Of a stretch of DNA of 64,000 bases, positions 50,175 through 59,105 are shown piece after piece. Origin of the DNA: Sphingobacterium sp. ML3W (GTDB lineage: Bacteria; Bacteroidota; Bacteroidia; Sphingobacteriales; Sphingobacteriaceae); contig NZ_CP107036.1 in the NCBI RefSeq assembly GCF_029542085.1, forward strand, positions 2,232,001 to 2,296,000. The letters run 5' to 3'. Both the position numbers and the translations under genes were made by a program. Within the stretch, counting starts at the first letter, position 1, and every line of letters starts with the position of its first letter. The notes below the pieces were generated by a model. The model had not been told where the DNA came from and ran no database searches. It worked only from the letters and a program-made list of their open reading frames with translations.

Positions 50175-51083
50175 CTAGGTATGCGATAAGGTCGCCACTT
50201 TCATGCGCTCTTCTTCAAAAAACGACAATAGCTCTCGCGTAACAAATAGTTGCAGATCGTCTTCTTTCCATATTCGCCATTCGAGACCTTCTGTATGCTT
50301 CGGTGTGAATCCGAAAACAACCTCTGTAAACGAAAAATCAGCAAAAGAACTGATCACTGCGTTCAGATCAACTTCATTCGTGGAAAACAGTTCTATCATA
50401 TACAAAATATTATTTTCCACTTGTACCACGACAGCACAGTTTAACTCTTCAATATAATAAATTGATTCTTTAAATCCCATTGTGGGATAAGCATAGCAAT
50501 AGAAAAGGGCTAGACCTTTACTTCTAGTTTGAAATTGTGTATTAGAAACAGCCTGTTCTACCAAGTTTTCAAATAGCTTCAGATCCTCTGCATTGTCGAG
50601 GTTCAGCTTACGTTTGGTCAATACTGTGGTCATATTCGTATTTTTAACGGTTTGAAATACGGTATATTCCGGGACTGGGAAAAAGTCAAATTTTGGATAA
50701 AAATCCAGCACCTTATTATTCGCAAACAAAAACATACCTTTAGTTTGATGCACAAAATCGTTACTAATCCGTCGTAACAGAAAACTGCTCAAGCCTTGAC
50801 GCTGGTAATTTTCATCAGTCATTACTGTTCCTAGTTGGAGTAATTTTTTCCCTTCTTGTTCAAACAGACTTACTGTGGCGTGTGCTACTATTTTATCCTC
50901 ATCAAATAGAGAATACAAGATACAATTATCATCCCAAAAACCAGATTGATAATAATTTTCAAAATCAAACTCCCAAAAATGTTGTGTCATTCGATTAAAT
51001 TCCAATCGTAACGTTTCGTTGTCCTGATAACCAATGTACAGCGTATAGTTCTTATCCTTAATCAGTATGTTTTCCGTGATCAT
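50175..51083 (-). CDS. GNAT family acetyltransferase
   Basis: 302 residues. The N-terminal GNAT core is recognisable by IVAHATVSLFEQEGKKLLQLGTV-type strands and the acetyl-CoA loop NYQRQGLSSFLLRRI, then FLFANNKVLDFYPKFDF. The C-terminal half (about 165-302) is a second, less clear domain. Its ATG overlaps the stop of the broken GrpB gene (TAATG), and GGAGAGG precedes it, so it was designed for translational coupling with that gene. Confidence 0.78.
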   Translation of the reverse strand: MITENILIKDKNYTLYIGYQDNETLRLEFNRMTQHFWEFDFENYYQSGFWDDNCILYSLFDEDKIVAHATVSLFEQEGKKLLQLGTVMTDENYQRQGLSSFLLRRISNDFVHQTKGMFLFANNKVLDFYPKFDFFPVPEYTVFQTVKNTNMTTVLTKRKLNLDNAEDLKLFENLVEQAVSNTQFQTRSKGLALFYCYAYPTMGFKESIYYIEELNCAVVVQVENNILYMIELFSTNEVDLNAVISSFADFSFTEVVFGFTPKHTEGLEWRIWKEDDLQLFVTRELLSFFEEERMKVATLSHT

Positions 51084-51679
51084 TAGATCCTCTCCTTGTA
51101 CCAGGCCAAAGCGATTTTTTCCTGTGCTTTTAAAAATAGATCTTTCCCCATATTATAATCATTTCCATCCTTCCAATCGAGTTGAGTTAATTTTTCTTTG
51201 AGCTCCTGATAGCTTTCCCGGATCGTTGGGTGTGCGATTAGATAGTCGCGTAATGCGAGGTGTCTTTTCCAATCGGACGAACCCTTTACAAATGCATGCA
51301 AATGTGCGATACGAAGGTCATGATCATGCAAGATCGCCGGTATATCATCCCCAATTTTTACGACATCCGAAACGCCAATTTTATATATAGGTTTTTTCAG
51401 TAATATAAAAAATCGGCGTTCTGGTCAGTCCTGATTATATTTTTCATAGTAAACAATATTCGGTAGTTTCAATAAACCCGGTAACCAGTCTAAATCAGTT
51501 TCGTTTTCCACCCCGATCTGTATATCAATAATTGGTTTCGCTGAAAGACCTTCCACCGCAGTACTGCCGATATGATCAATTTGAGGGTTTAACGGTTTCA
51601 ATAGAAATTGTAGCTCTAGTTTAATGGATTCAAATTGTTTTTTCCATTTTGGATCATAGGGTTCAAAAGGTAATATCAT
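51083..51679 (-). pseudogene. GrpB family protein gene interrupted by one in-frame TGA
   Basis: Residues 1-84 (ILPFEPYDPKWKKQFESIK, IDHIGSTAVEGLSAKPIIDI) and the downstream part (RFFILLKKP, HLHAFVKGSSDWKRHLALRD, LIAHPTIRESY) are two halves of one GrpB (UPF0157, nucleotidyltransferase-like) protein. They are in the same frame; only TGA at plus 51425-51427 separates NQD from PERRFF. A TGG Trp at that point would restore about 198 codons. The change is a single nonsense mutation, with no frameshift. Truncated product or restart at the internal ATG 51331 is possible. Confidence 0.85.
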
Positions 51680-52210
51680 TTAAATAATTGTTTAAAATTC
51701 AATACATAGTTTGTTTTATACTGGCCTAATCTATCCAGTTTTTCACACCGAACAGTACTTGCTCTGATAGATTGGATTACCCCTTAATTAAATAGATTGA
51801 AGCCGCATAATAAAGCCAAACTTTGGAGGCAAAATTAAAGCTTTTCGATTTGAAATAAGCATCCATTTTTTTGCATAATGTGTGCATATTATAAGATTTT
51901 AAAGATTACAACTTCTTTTTAAAGCGTAAGCCACATCCTCACTGCTATGGAACACAGCGCTTGTTGTCGCCATGTAGATGTTTCTCTACAGGAAAAACTT
52001 CATTCATTAAACAATACTTCTTAAACAAAAAGTTCCATTTAATTTTGCGTCAGAAAAGCATTTGCCATAATCGCTATCATATTACTGACACATAAAAAAA
52101 TACACAGCTTTTACTTAAATATTTTTGGATAAGGGTATAGCTAAAAGCTTGGTATATAACATAAAATTACATTAAAATAAAGAAATCCATTACATAAAAT
52201 ATCTAATTAC
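51680..52210. other. Intergenic region before the fimbrillin-like gene
   Basis: 531 nt without a supported gene. It contains an 18-bp near-palindrome, ATAATGTGTGCATATTAT (51875-51892), and TATTTTTG (52120-52127), a possible -7 element for the lipoprotein gene without a clear -33. Nothing else is recognised. Confidence 0.45.
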
Positions 52211-53830
52211 ATGAATTTAAAGTCTTATCGTAATCTGAAAAACATACTAATGCTAACATGCATTGTACTAACGGGCTCAAGCCTTTACTCTTGTAAAAAG
52301 AGTGGTGAAACTACAGATTTAACAGGAGAAACAGTCGTTAAGATCAATCTACAGGGTATTGAAGCCTATACTGAGAACGATGGTAACGCTGTAGGTCAAA
52401 AACAGGGATCCACAAAAGCGTCTCTTGCGTCAAACAATACATCAGATGTTCAGGAAATGACCGTCCCTTTTGGTAACGGATGCTCCATTGATGTTGTTCT
52501 GACAAACAGTTCAGCGGCTGCTGTAAAGAAAGGATTAGTTGCTGCATCGAGTCCAAAAGTTGCAGCTGCACAAGTAACAGAAAAACCACTGGACAAAGAT
52601 ATCAAGTATAAAGTTGTTGTTTATGACAACCAAGGTACCTATGTTACTGAAAAGACATACAGCTATGGCGGTGAATCAACTGCAGCTGGCATCGCTCTTG
52701 ACGCAGGGAAAACCTATACCTTCATTGCTTATTCCATTAACAGTACAAGCACAGTACCCAATATCAATAACCAAAACAAACTGTCTTCAGCGAGTTTAGA
52801 TAATATCAGCGGAGATTTAATGTTTTTTACAGGAAACTTGAAATTGAATACGGGTGTAAACAACTTAAATGTTGTGTTAAAACACCGCTTCAGTCAGATT
52901 ATCACGACCTTGACAATGGATCCGAACATGACCGGTGCAATCACCAAACTTGAAAATGCAGTCTTTAAACCAAGCCATTCTACAGCGAATTTCAAACTAT
53001 CGGATGAGGCTCTTACTTACAATGGACTGAACAATGCGGGTGTATTGACACAATTTCCGAGCTTAGGAACAGGCTTACGTACAGTAGTTAGTTCTCCTTC
53101 CCTATTGATTCATCCTGGGACTAGCACCGGAACACTTAACTTAGGAACGCTGACGATCGATGGTGAAACCAAGTCAAATGTTAGCATCCCAAATGTAAAG
53201 ATCAATCCAGGACAGAGATATGACCTCAAACTTAACTTCAAAACCTGTACACAGAACGTGACAAGTGATGGACTAAACTGGAGTTATCCTGAAACCACTT
53301 CCGGTCGCAGAAAAGGAATTATAAAAGATGGTACATTCTATGCAAATGGCAGTACGATTGAACGCAGCTTCACCGCACCGGTAGCAGATTATGGTTTTGT
53401 ATTTGATATTACTGAATTGGACAACGCTTTCAATATGGAGGTAAATGGTATCAAATTGGCGAAACAGGAAATTCAATTCCAGAATGCAGGCGCATCTTCA
53501 ACGCAAAATATCCAGTTTGCTGACGGTAGTAAATATGAAGGCACGGATGTTCAAACAAATAAAAGAGTCGGTAACATCTATGACTTAAGAGGTACAGCAA
53601 CAAAACCGTTGATAAAACTTGTGATCAGCAGAACTGGCCAGGTGACTATGTTTGGTAGCAAGACCTCCGGTGGTGAGTTGTATCCACTTGTATTAACCAA
53701 TGGTAATGCATTCAATACTTTCCCATGGAATGGTACACAAAGTAATGCAGTGAAAGTTACCCAACTGGTAGATGGTAGAACAGTGATTAAAGGTGTGGGT
53801 GCCGGCAAGAAGAAAATACCTTGTAATTAA
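52211..53830 (+). CDS. Fimbrillin-like surface lipoprotein
   Basis: A 539-residue lipoprotein: signal ending TGSSLYSCKKSG, Cys at about residue 28. Beta-rich, with features of Bacteroidota fimbrillin (Mfa-like/FimA) proteins: NNLNVVLKHRFSQIITTLTM in the middle, GKTYTFIAYSIN, and repeated Thr/Asn-rich strands. The C-terminal half (about 360-539) looks like a separate beta domain. Probably exposed at the cell surface as a pilin or stalk-like protein. It stands alone, between a long upstream spacer and a strong terminator; no assembly genes nearby. Confidence 0.68.
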   Translation: MNLKSYRNLKNILMLTCIVLTGSSLYSCKKSGETTDLTGETVVKINLQGIEAYTENDGNAVGQKQGSTKASLASNNTSDVQEMTVPFGNGCSIDVVLTNSSAAAVKKGLVAASSPKVAAAQVTEKPLDKDIKYKVVVYDNQGTYVTEKTYSYGGESTAAGIALDAGKTYTFIAYSINSTSTVPNINNQNKLSSASLDNISGDLMFFTGNLKLNTGVNNLNVVLKHRFSQIITTLTMDPNMTGAITKLENAVFKPSHSTANFKLSDEALTYNGLNNAGVLTQFPSLGTGLRTVVSSPSLLIHPGTSTGTLNLGTLTIDGETKSNVSIPNVKINPGQRYDLKLNFKTCTQNVTSDGLNWSYPETTSGRRKGIIKDGTFYANGSTIERSFTAPVADYGFVFDITELDNAFNMEVNGIKLAKQEIQFQNAGASSTQNIQFADGSKYEGTDVQTNKRVGNIYDLRGTATKPLIKLVISRTGQVTMFGSKTSGGELYPLVLTNGNAFNTFPWNGTQSNAVKVTQLVDGRTVIKGVGAGKKKIPCN

Positions 53831-53934
53831 TTACTAGGGTATACATTATAAACGCAGCTCCATAACGTATCTATGACATGCCAGCGATAACAACAATCGC
53901 ACAGTCTATGAGGAATCGTTTCTGATACTGCATC

Positions 53935-53986
53935 ACAACAAAGCCAGCAAAAAACATTTAATGTTTTTGCTGGCTTTGTTGTTTTT
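53935..53986 (+). terminator. Terminator of the fimbrillin-like gene
   Basis: Arms ACAACAAAGCCAGCAAAAA and TTTTTGCTGGCTTTGTTGT (one bulged A, short AT loop) followed by TTTTT. It ends next to the convergent AraC stop. Confidence 0.85.
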
Positions 53987-53988
53987 CT

Positions 53989-54780
53989 TTAGACCTCTTT
54001 CCCCAAGATCTTGGTCAGATGACTGACATCTGTCAATCCAAACTCATCAGCAATTTCCTTTAAAATCATTCGTCCAGCGGCAATGCGTTGCCGAATAAGT
54101 GTATTCCGATATTGGTGGATATAAGTCCTAATGGTCATACCAACCTGACGTTTGAAATAGGTACCCAAATAGTCAGCAGCAATATTGAAATGAGGGGCCA
54201 TTACCTGAGATCTCAACAGGTTTGGCGTATATATATTTTTATGGATATAACAAAACATTGCCTGTAGGTCGCGACTTCTAGTACCATCCATCTGTAATTC
54301 GGGCATATTTCTCACCAGCAGCATTGAAATGCTGAGCAGCTGATGCCATATTAAATCTTGATTCGCAAAGATATCGTGTTTTAGGGAGGCAATCACATTA
54401 AACAACAGACGAACAGTCTGTAGATCAGCTGCAAGAATAGGGAAACCATGCTGATGAGTTTCCCTGCTTTTTATTAAATACTCCAATTGACGAGTTAAAT
54501 GGCCCGATTCGGCCGTAGTCCGATAGATGTAAGCATCTGTAAATTTTAAATAAATAAAATGCGTCTCCTGCTTAATATCAAAATAGTGATACTCTTCTGG
54601 TCCGATAAAGAAAACAGTATCACTTTGATAAGGTACGGCATAGCCATTGATCACATGACTTCCCTCCCCACTCAAAATAAAGATAAGTTCGTAGTGATTG
54701 TGATTATGCTCCGGATGTGTCCAAGCGCTGGATTTAAATTCCGAGATCAGGATAGGTTCAAATTGTCGATAGCGTTCCAT
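53989..54780 (-). CDS. AraC family transcriptional regulator (divergent to PRISE reductase)
   Basis: 263 residues. Cupin-like N-terminus: HPEHNHNHYELIFILSGEGS, QSDTVFFIGPEEYHYFDI. The C-terminal HTH pair runs about 165-262 (LRSQVMAPHFNIAADYLGTYF, then GRMILKEIADEFGLTDVSHL); the last part looks slightly short. It is divergent from the reductase gene with 81 nt between starts, and a 9-bp inverted repeat in that spacer could be its site. Confidence 0.86.
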   Translation of the reverse strand: MERYRQFEPILISEFKSSAWTHPEHNHNHYELIFILSGEGSHVINGYAVPYQSDTVFFIGPEEYHYFDIKQETHFIYLKFTDAYIYRTTAESGHLTRQLEYLIKSRETHQHGFPILAADLQTVRLLFNVIASLKHDIFANQDLIWHQLLSISMLLVRNMPELQMDGTRSRDLQAMFCYIHKNIYTPNLLRSQVMAPHFNIAADYLGTYFKRQVGMTIRTYIHQYRNTLIRQRIAAGRMILKEIADEFGLTDVSHLTKILGKEV

Positions 54781-54791
54781 TCCAGAAATTT

Positions 54792-54846
54792 ACAAAATTA
54801 TAGCCGATTTTTACCTCTCTTCGATTCAAAGCAATGCTAATTTTGT
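54792..54846. promoter_or_regulatory. Inverted repeat in the AraC/PRISE divergent promoter
   Basis: ACAAAATTA (54792-54800) and TAATTTTGT (54838-54846) are exact inverted repeats, with similar flanks (TTT and AAA), one near each start codon. AT-rich, so a chance match is possible. Confidence 0.4.
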
Positions 54847-54861
54847 CAAAAAGCAGTTTAT

Positions 54862-55917
54862 ATGAAAACTATAAAAAATACGGCATTGATTGTGGGCGCC
54901 AATGGTGTTATTAGCACAAATCTTATTGAACATCTTAGCAGTCTTGGAAACTGGGATATTATCGGTCTCTCCCGTCGTGGCGGGACCGATCATGACCAGA
55001 TTCGTTATATCGCTGTAGATTTACTGGATTTAACAGACACGGTCAACAAACTAAGTGCATTGACCACTGTAACGCATATCTTTTATGCCGCTTATCAGGA
55101 CAAAGACAGTTGGGCAGCATTGGTCGAGCCCAATTTGAGGATGTTGGTCAATGTAATAACGGCTATTGAGCCAGTAGCCAAATCCCTGCAACATGTTAGT
55201 CTTATGCAAGGTTATAAGGTTTATGGCGCCCACCTCGGCCCATTTAAAACACCGGCCAAAGAATCTGATGCTGGTCATATGCCACCCGAATTTAATACCA
55301 GCCAGCTACAATACCTTCAACAGCAACAAATTGGCAAACAGTGGACTTGGTCCGCTATCCGGCCATCGGTTGTGGGTGGAACGGCACCTGGAAACCCAAT
55401 GAACCTTGCACTGTTGATAGCTGTATACGCTACTATTTCCAAGAAATTAAATATTCCGCTTCGTTTTCCAGGCAAAATTGGCGCATACCACACCTTACTC
55501 GAGATGACAGACGCTACTTTATTGGCAAAGGCAACTGTATGGGCAGCAACAGAACCTCAAGCGACCAACCAGGCGTTTAATATTAACAATGGAGATTTAT
55601 TTCGCTGGAAAGATCTCTGGCCCAAAATTGCAAAATATTTTAATATGGAAGTCGACGCGCCCCTCCCCTTAAACCTACAAACTATGATGTCCGATAAAGA
55701 AAATATATGGGAAGACATACAGAAACAACAGGGATTGAATTATAATTATCAGGAAGTCTCCGCCTGGGCATTCGGCGACTTTGTCTTCTCTTGGGATTAC
55801 GACTTTTTTGCGGACGGTAGCAAAGCACGAAGATTCGGTTTCCATGAATACATTGATACCGAGCAGATGTTTTTTCGGTTATTCGATGAGATGCGGAACA
55901 AACAGATCATTCCTTAA
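54862..55917 (+). CDS. PRISE-type SDR reductase (progesterone 5-beta-reductase/iridoid synthase-like)
   Basis: A 351-residue NADPH-dependent extended short-chain dehydrogenase. Cofactor loop: TALIVGANGVISTNLIEHL, then IIGLSRR. Mid-protein MQGYKVYGAHLGPFKTPAKE and WTWSAIRPSVVGGTAPGNPMN match PRISE enzymes, which reduce enones (C=C of alpha,beta-unsaturated carbonyls). FNINNGDLFRWKDLWPKIAKYF closes the family pattern. Bacterial substrate unknown; detoxification of enones is plausible. Likely controlled by the divergent AraC gene. Confidence 0.82.
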   Translation: MKTIKNTALIVGANGVISTNLIEHLSSLGNWDIIGLSRRGGTDHDQIRYIAVDLLDLTDTVNKLSALTTVTHIFYAAYQDKDSWAALVEPNLRMLVNVITAIEPVAKSLQHVSLMQGYKVYGAHLGPFKTPAKESDAGHMPPEFNTSQLQYLQQQQIGKQWTWSAIRPSVVGGTAPGNPMNLALLIAVYATISKKLNIPLRFPGKIGAYHTLLEMTDATLLAKATVWAATEPQATNQAFNINNGDLFRWKDLWPKIAKYFNMEVDAPLPLNLQTMMSDKENIWEDIQKQQGLNYNYQEVSAWAFGDFVFSWDYDFFADGSKARRFGFHEYIDTEQMFFRLFDEMRNKQIIP

Positions 55918-55924
55918 AGAGAAA

Positions 55925-55963
55925 CCTGTTTCATGGTGGTCTTTATTGCTGCCATGAAACGGG
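55925..55963. terminator. Hairpin between convergent reductase and DUF4421 genes
   Basis: CCTGTTTCATGG and CCATGAAACGGG form a 12-bp stem with one wobble and a 15-nt loop, 8 nt after the reductase stop. No T run follows, so it is only a candidate. Confidence 0.4.
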
Positions 55964-56004
55964 AAATGAAGTCCAGCATTTCAAGCAGCTAGCTATTTGA
56001 AATA

Positions 56005-56904
56005 TTAAAATGAAAAATTGATTTGTCTGGTTACAGACAACTGTAGATTTACATTCGTGACTGTATAGTCCTTTTTTGTCTCAAAAAAGTTCATTTTATT
56101 ATTGATCATCATTCCGTAAGTGAAAGACCAATCATTCTTGGTGTAACTGGCCACTGTCCTGGCCAATACAGTTGGGTATACTTTAAAACGAAAGTTCCGA
56201 AAATTTTCGACATCGTTTCCAATGTTAAAACCAATCGTTGTATATGCCGTGATGAGCCAATGCTGACCCAGGGCCCAGGAATGTGCATACCCTCCTTGTG
56301 CTCCGACTTGAAGATTGTCAAGATTTTGCACAAAACTACCGTCAAGCCCTTCAAAATCCCGCAGTTGATGCCAATACACATTGGCTCCTAGCAGGAAGCT
56401 CCCTGCACTCTGAACCTGTTGCTCGCTTCGTTCAAAGGCTGCTTTTAATGAAAACCGCGTGTGATTGAACACATAGGTCTGCTCGAGTCCCATCTGATTG
56501 ATTTTCATCGCAGGAAAAAGCTTAGTATTCTTTCCATCCACGGCAAAGAATCCTTTATAACGCTGAAAATAGATATCTGTTACAAATTTTCGACCATAGC
56601 GATGCACCTGAAAGTCTGTCGAACTCGTTTTACCGTATGTCTTGTCTTTTAATGAAACAATCTTTGTGCCCACAAGAAAATTAATCATTGTATTCCGGAT
56701 CCCCAATCCCACTCCGATTTTCAAGGGGTTATTCGGTTCAAAAGTTTTATCTTCAGTGGTCATATTGACTGCGCTTGTAGAGAGATAACTCGTTATCCAG
56801 GATGCATTGGGATAGGTATAAATAAATGTTGTGTCTATCTCCTGCCCCTTCGTGTAATGACAGAATAAACATAGGATAAAGAACAGCAATAAATTCCTGC
56901 GCAT
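56005..56904 (-). CDS. DUF4421-like outer-membrane protein
   Basis: 299 residues from ATG 56904 (MRRNLLLFFILCLFCHYTKG-Q signal); an in-frame ATG at 56928 adds 8 residues before the signal. Pattern of a small beta-barrel with DUF4421 hallmarks: NPLKIGVGLGIRNTMINFLVG, TDFQVHRYGRKFVTDIYFQ and YFQRYKGFF, ending VTNVNLQLSVTRQINFSF. Role unknown. Stand-alone gene, convergent with the reductase. Confidence 0.72.
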   Translation of the reverse strand: MRRNLLLFFILCLFCHYTKGQEIDTTFIYTYPNASWITSYLSTSAVNMTTEDKTFEPNNPLKIGVGLGIRNTMINFLVGTKIVSLKDKTYGKTSSTDFQVHRYGRKFVTDIYFQRYKGFFAVDGKNTKLFPAMKINQMGLEQTYVFNHTRFSLKAAFERSEQQVQSAGSFLLGANVYWHQLRDFEGLDGSFVQNLDNLQVGAQGGYAHSWALGQHWLITAYTTIGFNIGNDVENFRNFRFKVYPTVLARTVASYTKNDWSFTYGMMINNKMNFFETKKDYTVTNVNLQLSVTRQINFSF

Positions 56905-57137
56905 CAATAATGGGCATAAAGTTTTCAATAGTACAATCTGTATGAATCTATCCAGTGAATATACAGCTTATCTCGTAAAAACAATGAGTTTCCGGCGAGG
57001 TCCTTATCACATTCTTTTTTTTCGAACCAAGAAATCCAATGAAATTAGAAAACAAAACAAACTAAATCAGTTAGATAAATAATTTAAAATATTTATTTTT
57101 AAATTATTGCAACCTAAATTTCACTTATGGGTCTTAT

Positions 57138-57746
57138 TTGTCCGTGAACACAGAAACAGCTATACAACGTCAAGCAGACCGGGAACTAGTCTCTCAGATC
57201 CTCCAACGGGATCCGCATGCTTTCCGTAAGCTTATCGTTGATCATGAGAAGCTCGTCGCGCATTTGGTTTACAAAATGATCCCCGTCGCTGCAGATCGCC
57301 GGGACATTGTACAGGATGTCTATATTAAAGTTCACAATAATCTAAGACAATTCCGTTTTCAGAGCAAATTATCGACCTGGATCGGACAGATTACGTATAA
57401 CACCTGTTTGCATTATCTTCAGAAAAAACGCCCTATCCTCATGGAAAGTTTTTTTGAAAATGCTGATTCGTCTTATACAGATTATAAAATGTTACAAGCA
57501 GCTAGCAACGAAACAGAAAATAGGCTTTTTGCTCGCGAACTCAGCCAGACAATAGCACAGGCTGTGGCACAGCTCTCCACATTATACCAAACCCTGATCG
57601 GATTACATTACCAACAGGAATTGAGTCTACAGGAGATTTCAGAAATCACACAATTACCGGAGGGTACCATAAAATCTTATTTGTTTCGCGCACGCAAGCA
57701 ATTAAAAGATATTCTACTCAAATCACAAAAAAGAGAGGAACTATGA
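57138..57746 (+). CDS. ECF RNA polymerase sigma factor
   Basis: 202 residues. Sigma-70 region 2: LIVDHEKLVAHLVYKMIPVA, DRRDIVQDVYIKVHNNLRQF, KLSTWIGQITYNTCLHYLQ. Region 4: LSLQEISEITQLPEGTIKSY, LFRARKQLKDIL. No ATG is in frame; TTG 57138 or GTG 57144 must be the start, since the ATG at 57127 is out of frame and stops at once. The stop overlaps the next gene's start (ATGA). It should be held by the membrane anti-sigma protein encoded next and direct transcription when released. Confidence 0.9.
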   Translation: MSVNTETAIQRQADRELVSQILQRDPHAFRKLIVDHEKLVAHLVYKMIPVAADRRDIVQDVYIKVHNNLRQFRFQSKLSTWIGQITYNTCLHYLQKKRPILMESFFENADSSYTDYKMLQAASNETENRLFARELSQTIAQAVAQLSTLYQTLIGLHYQQELSLQEISEITQLPEGTIKSYLFRARKQLKDILLKSQKREEL

Positions 57747-58219
57747 ACAGTACACATTTAACAGAAGAACAGTTGCAGGCTCTTGCTGATTCCACTGACG
57801 ATACAACAAGATTGGAAATGGATCATATTTCCACCTGTGCAGTATGCAGAATCAAATTTGAAAACTATCAGTTGATCAACTCTACTATCCAAGAATTACC
57901 CATAGCAAGCTTTGATCCTGATCTACCCGATTATATTGTCGGCATGCTAATCCCCAAAAAGGCTCCAATTCATTGGGCAGCCCTCCTTGTGGCAGCCTTA
58001 GGTGGTATATTGGTTACAGTTGCTGCTGTTATCTACGGGAAACAATTTATCACGTTATTTATTCAGCTTCCCAATATTTTACGCTATTGCTTTGCCCTCC
58101 TCCCACTTTCTTTAATCAGCGTACAGACCATACTATCCCTCATCAGATATCGACAAAAAATGAACACCATCATAAAAAAAACAGATTCCTTGCAACCTAA
58201 ATTGGATTGGTGGGTCTGA
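57743..58219 (+). CDS. Membrane anti-sigma factor with zinc-finger motif
   Basis: 158 residues. Residues 1-45 hold a zf-HC2-like site, MDHISTCAVCRIKFE (H-x3-C-x2-C), the usual sigma-binding anti-sigma domain. Two or three hydrophobic segments follow (about 75-98, 105-130), ending in a basic cytoplasmic tail. It overlaps the sigma gene by 4 nt. Likely sequesters the sigma factor at the inner membrane. Confidence 0.75.
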   Translation: MNSTHLTEEQLQALADSTDDTTRLEMDHISTCAVCRIKFENYQLINSTIQELPIASFDPDLPDYIVGMLIPKKAPIHWAALLVAALGGILVTVAAVIYGKQFITLFIQLPNILRYCFALLPLSLISVQTILSLIRYRQKMNTIIKKTDSLQPKLDWWV

Positions 58220-58239
58220 TATACTATAAAATCAATTGT

Positions 58240-58683
58240 ATGAAACGCATTTTGAACTTAACATTGGTGCTGCTTACAGTCAACACTATGCCGACGATGG
58301 CTGCACAACAAGCTACTTCAGTGATGGAAGATAAGGAAGTTGTTTTTTTCTCGCTCAACGCGATTGCTGTTTTGCTGTCCATTTGGATTGCTTCCTCTTT
58401 TTTGCTTAAGCTCGTCAAGCTCTTCTTAAACGATCGTTTGCGCAGAACCCTGATTGAAAGGAATGCACCTTTGGAGATCGTTACTGAGATCCTTCCGAAA
58501 GAAAACAATATTGTAGAACTAGCCTTAAGCTGGTGCTGTGTATTATTTGCGGGATCTGTCGGACTCACGTTATGCTATTTTACCCAACCCCTTGGTTTTC
58601 ACTCAGCCATTATCCTGAGTATGAGCTTAGCATTCGGTTTACTCGTTTACTATTTCATCCGTAAACATAAAAATCAATCATGA
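58240..58683 (+). CDS. Small membrane protein of the sigma operon
   Basis: 147 residues from ATG 58240 (MKRILNLTLVLLTVNTMP...AAQQ signal); an in-frame ATG at 58207 overlaps the anti-sigma gene and precedes no sensible signal. After the signal come three hydrophobic helices (about 35-57, 92-112, 118-138) separated by a basic loop (FLNDRLRRTLIERNAPLEIV). Last codon overlaps the next gene (ATGA). No known family recognised; possibly a sensor or partner of the anti-sigma protein. Confidence 0.65.
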   Translation: MKRILNLTLVLLTVNTMPTMAAQQATSVMEDKEVVFFSLNAIAVLLSIWIASSFLLKLVKLFLNDRLRRTLIERNAPLEIVTEILPKENNIVELALSWCCVLFAGSVGLTLCYFTQPLGFHSAIILSMSLAFGLLVYYFIRKHKNQS

Positions 58684-59093
58684 AAACAAATTACACCCTT
58701 ATCGCAATAGCTATGCTATGTATTGGCTTATTCGTATCTGGTAAAAAGCTATTTGATCAATTTGCTCTCAATCATTCCAAGACTACTGTTATTTACAATG
58801 AAGTTGGCCCGCTCTGTACCTTAACGGCTAGTTTTCCAAAAGCAAAAACTGCATCAATTGGCCAATACATTAAATCCTGGAGCGAAGAAGCTGGTAAAGC
58901 TTTGGTTTTGTCAGGAGATACGGCGATATTATCATCCGTTAATGGCCCCCATTACAAGCTCTATATGGATGAAACAAACCTAAAAATCATCGCAAATCGC
59001 AATCAATTTGACCGGACTGCATATACCCTCATGAAAGACGACTACAAATTGCTTACAGATTTTATTACAAAGGGAAGTGAGCCAAGCAATTAA
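58680..59093 (+). CDS. Membrane-anchored periplasmic protein of the sigma operon
   Basis: 137 residues with one N-terminal hydrophobic anchor (NYTLIAIAMLCIGLFVSG) and a soluble periplasmic part of about 110 residues (VGPLCTLTASFPKAKT, KALVLSGDTAILSSVNGPHY, KDDYKLLTDFITKG). Overlaps the previous gene by 4 nt and precedes the protease gene by 12 nt. No family recognised. Confidence 0.65.
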   Translation: MKTNYTLIAIAMLCIGLFVSGKKLFDQFALNHSKTTVIYNEVGPLCTLTASFPKAKTASIGQYIKSWSEEAGKALVLSGDTAILSSVNGPHYKLYMDETNLKIIANRNQFDRTAYTLMKDDYKLLTDFITKGSEPSN

Positions 59094-59105
59094 AAGATAA
59101 AACAG

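Noticed and set aside
51083-51679. TGA read as Trp or selenocysteine in the GrpB gene
   Set aside because: Other genes here use TGA as a normal stop, including several ATGA overlaps. GrpB proteins carry no selenocysteine, and no SECIS-like need is evident.
51901-52050. Short minus-strand ORF of 20 codons upstream of the fimbrillin-like gene
   Set aside because: No ribosome site, no conserved-looking content; indistinguishable from chance.
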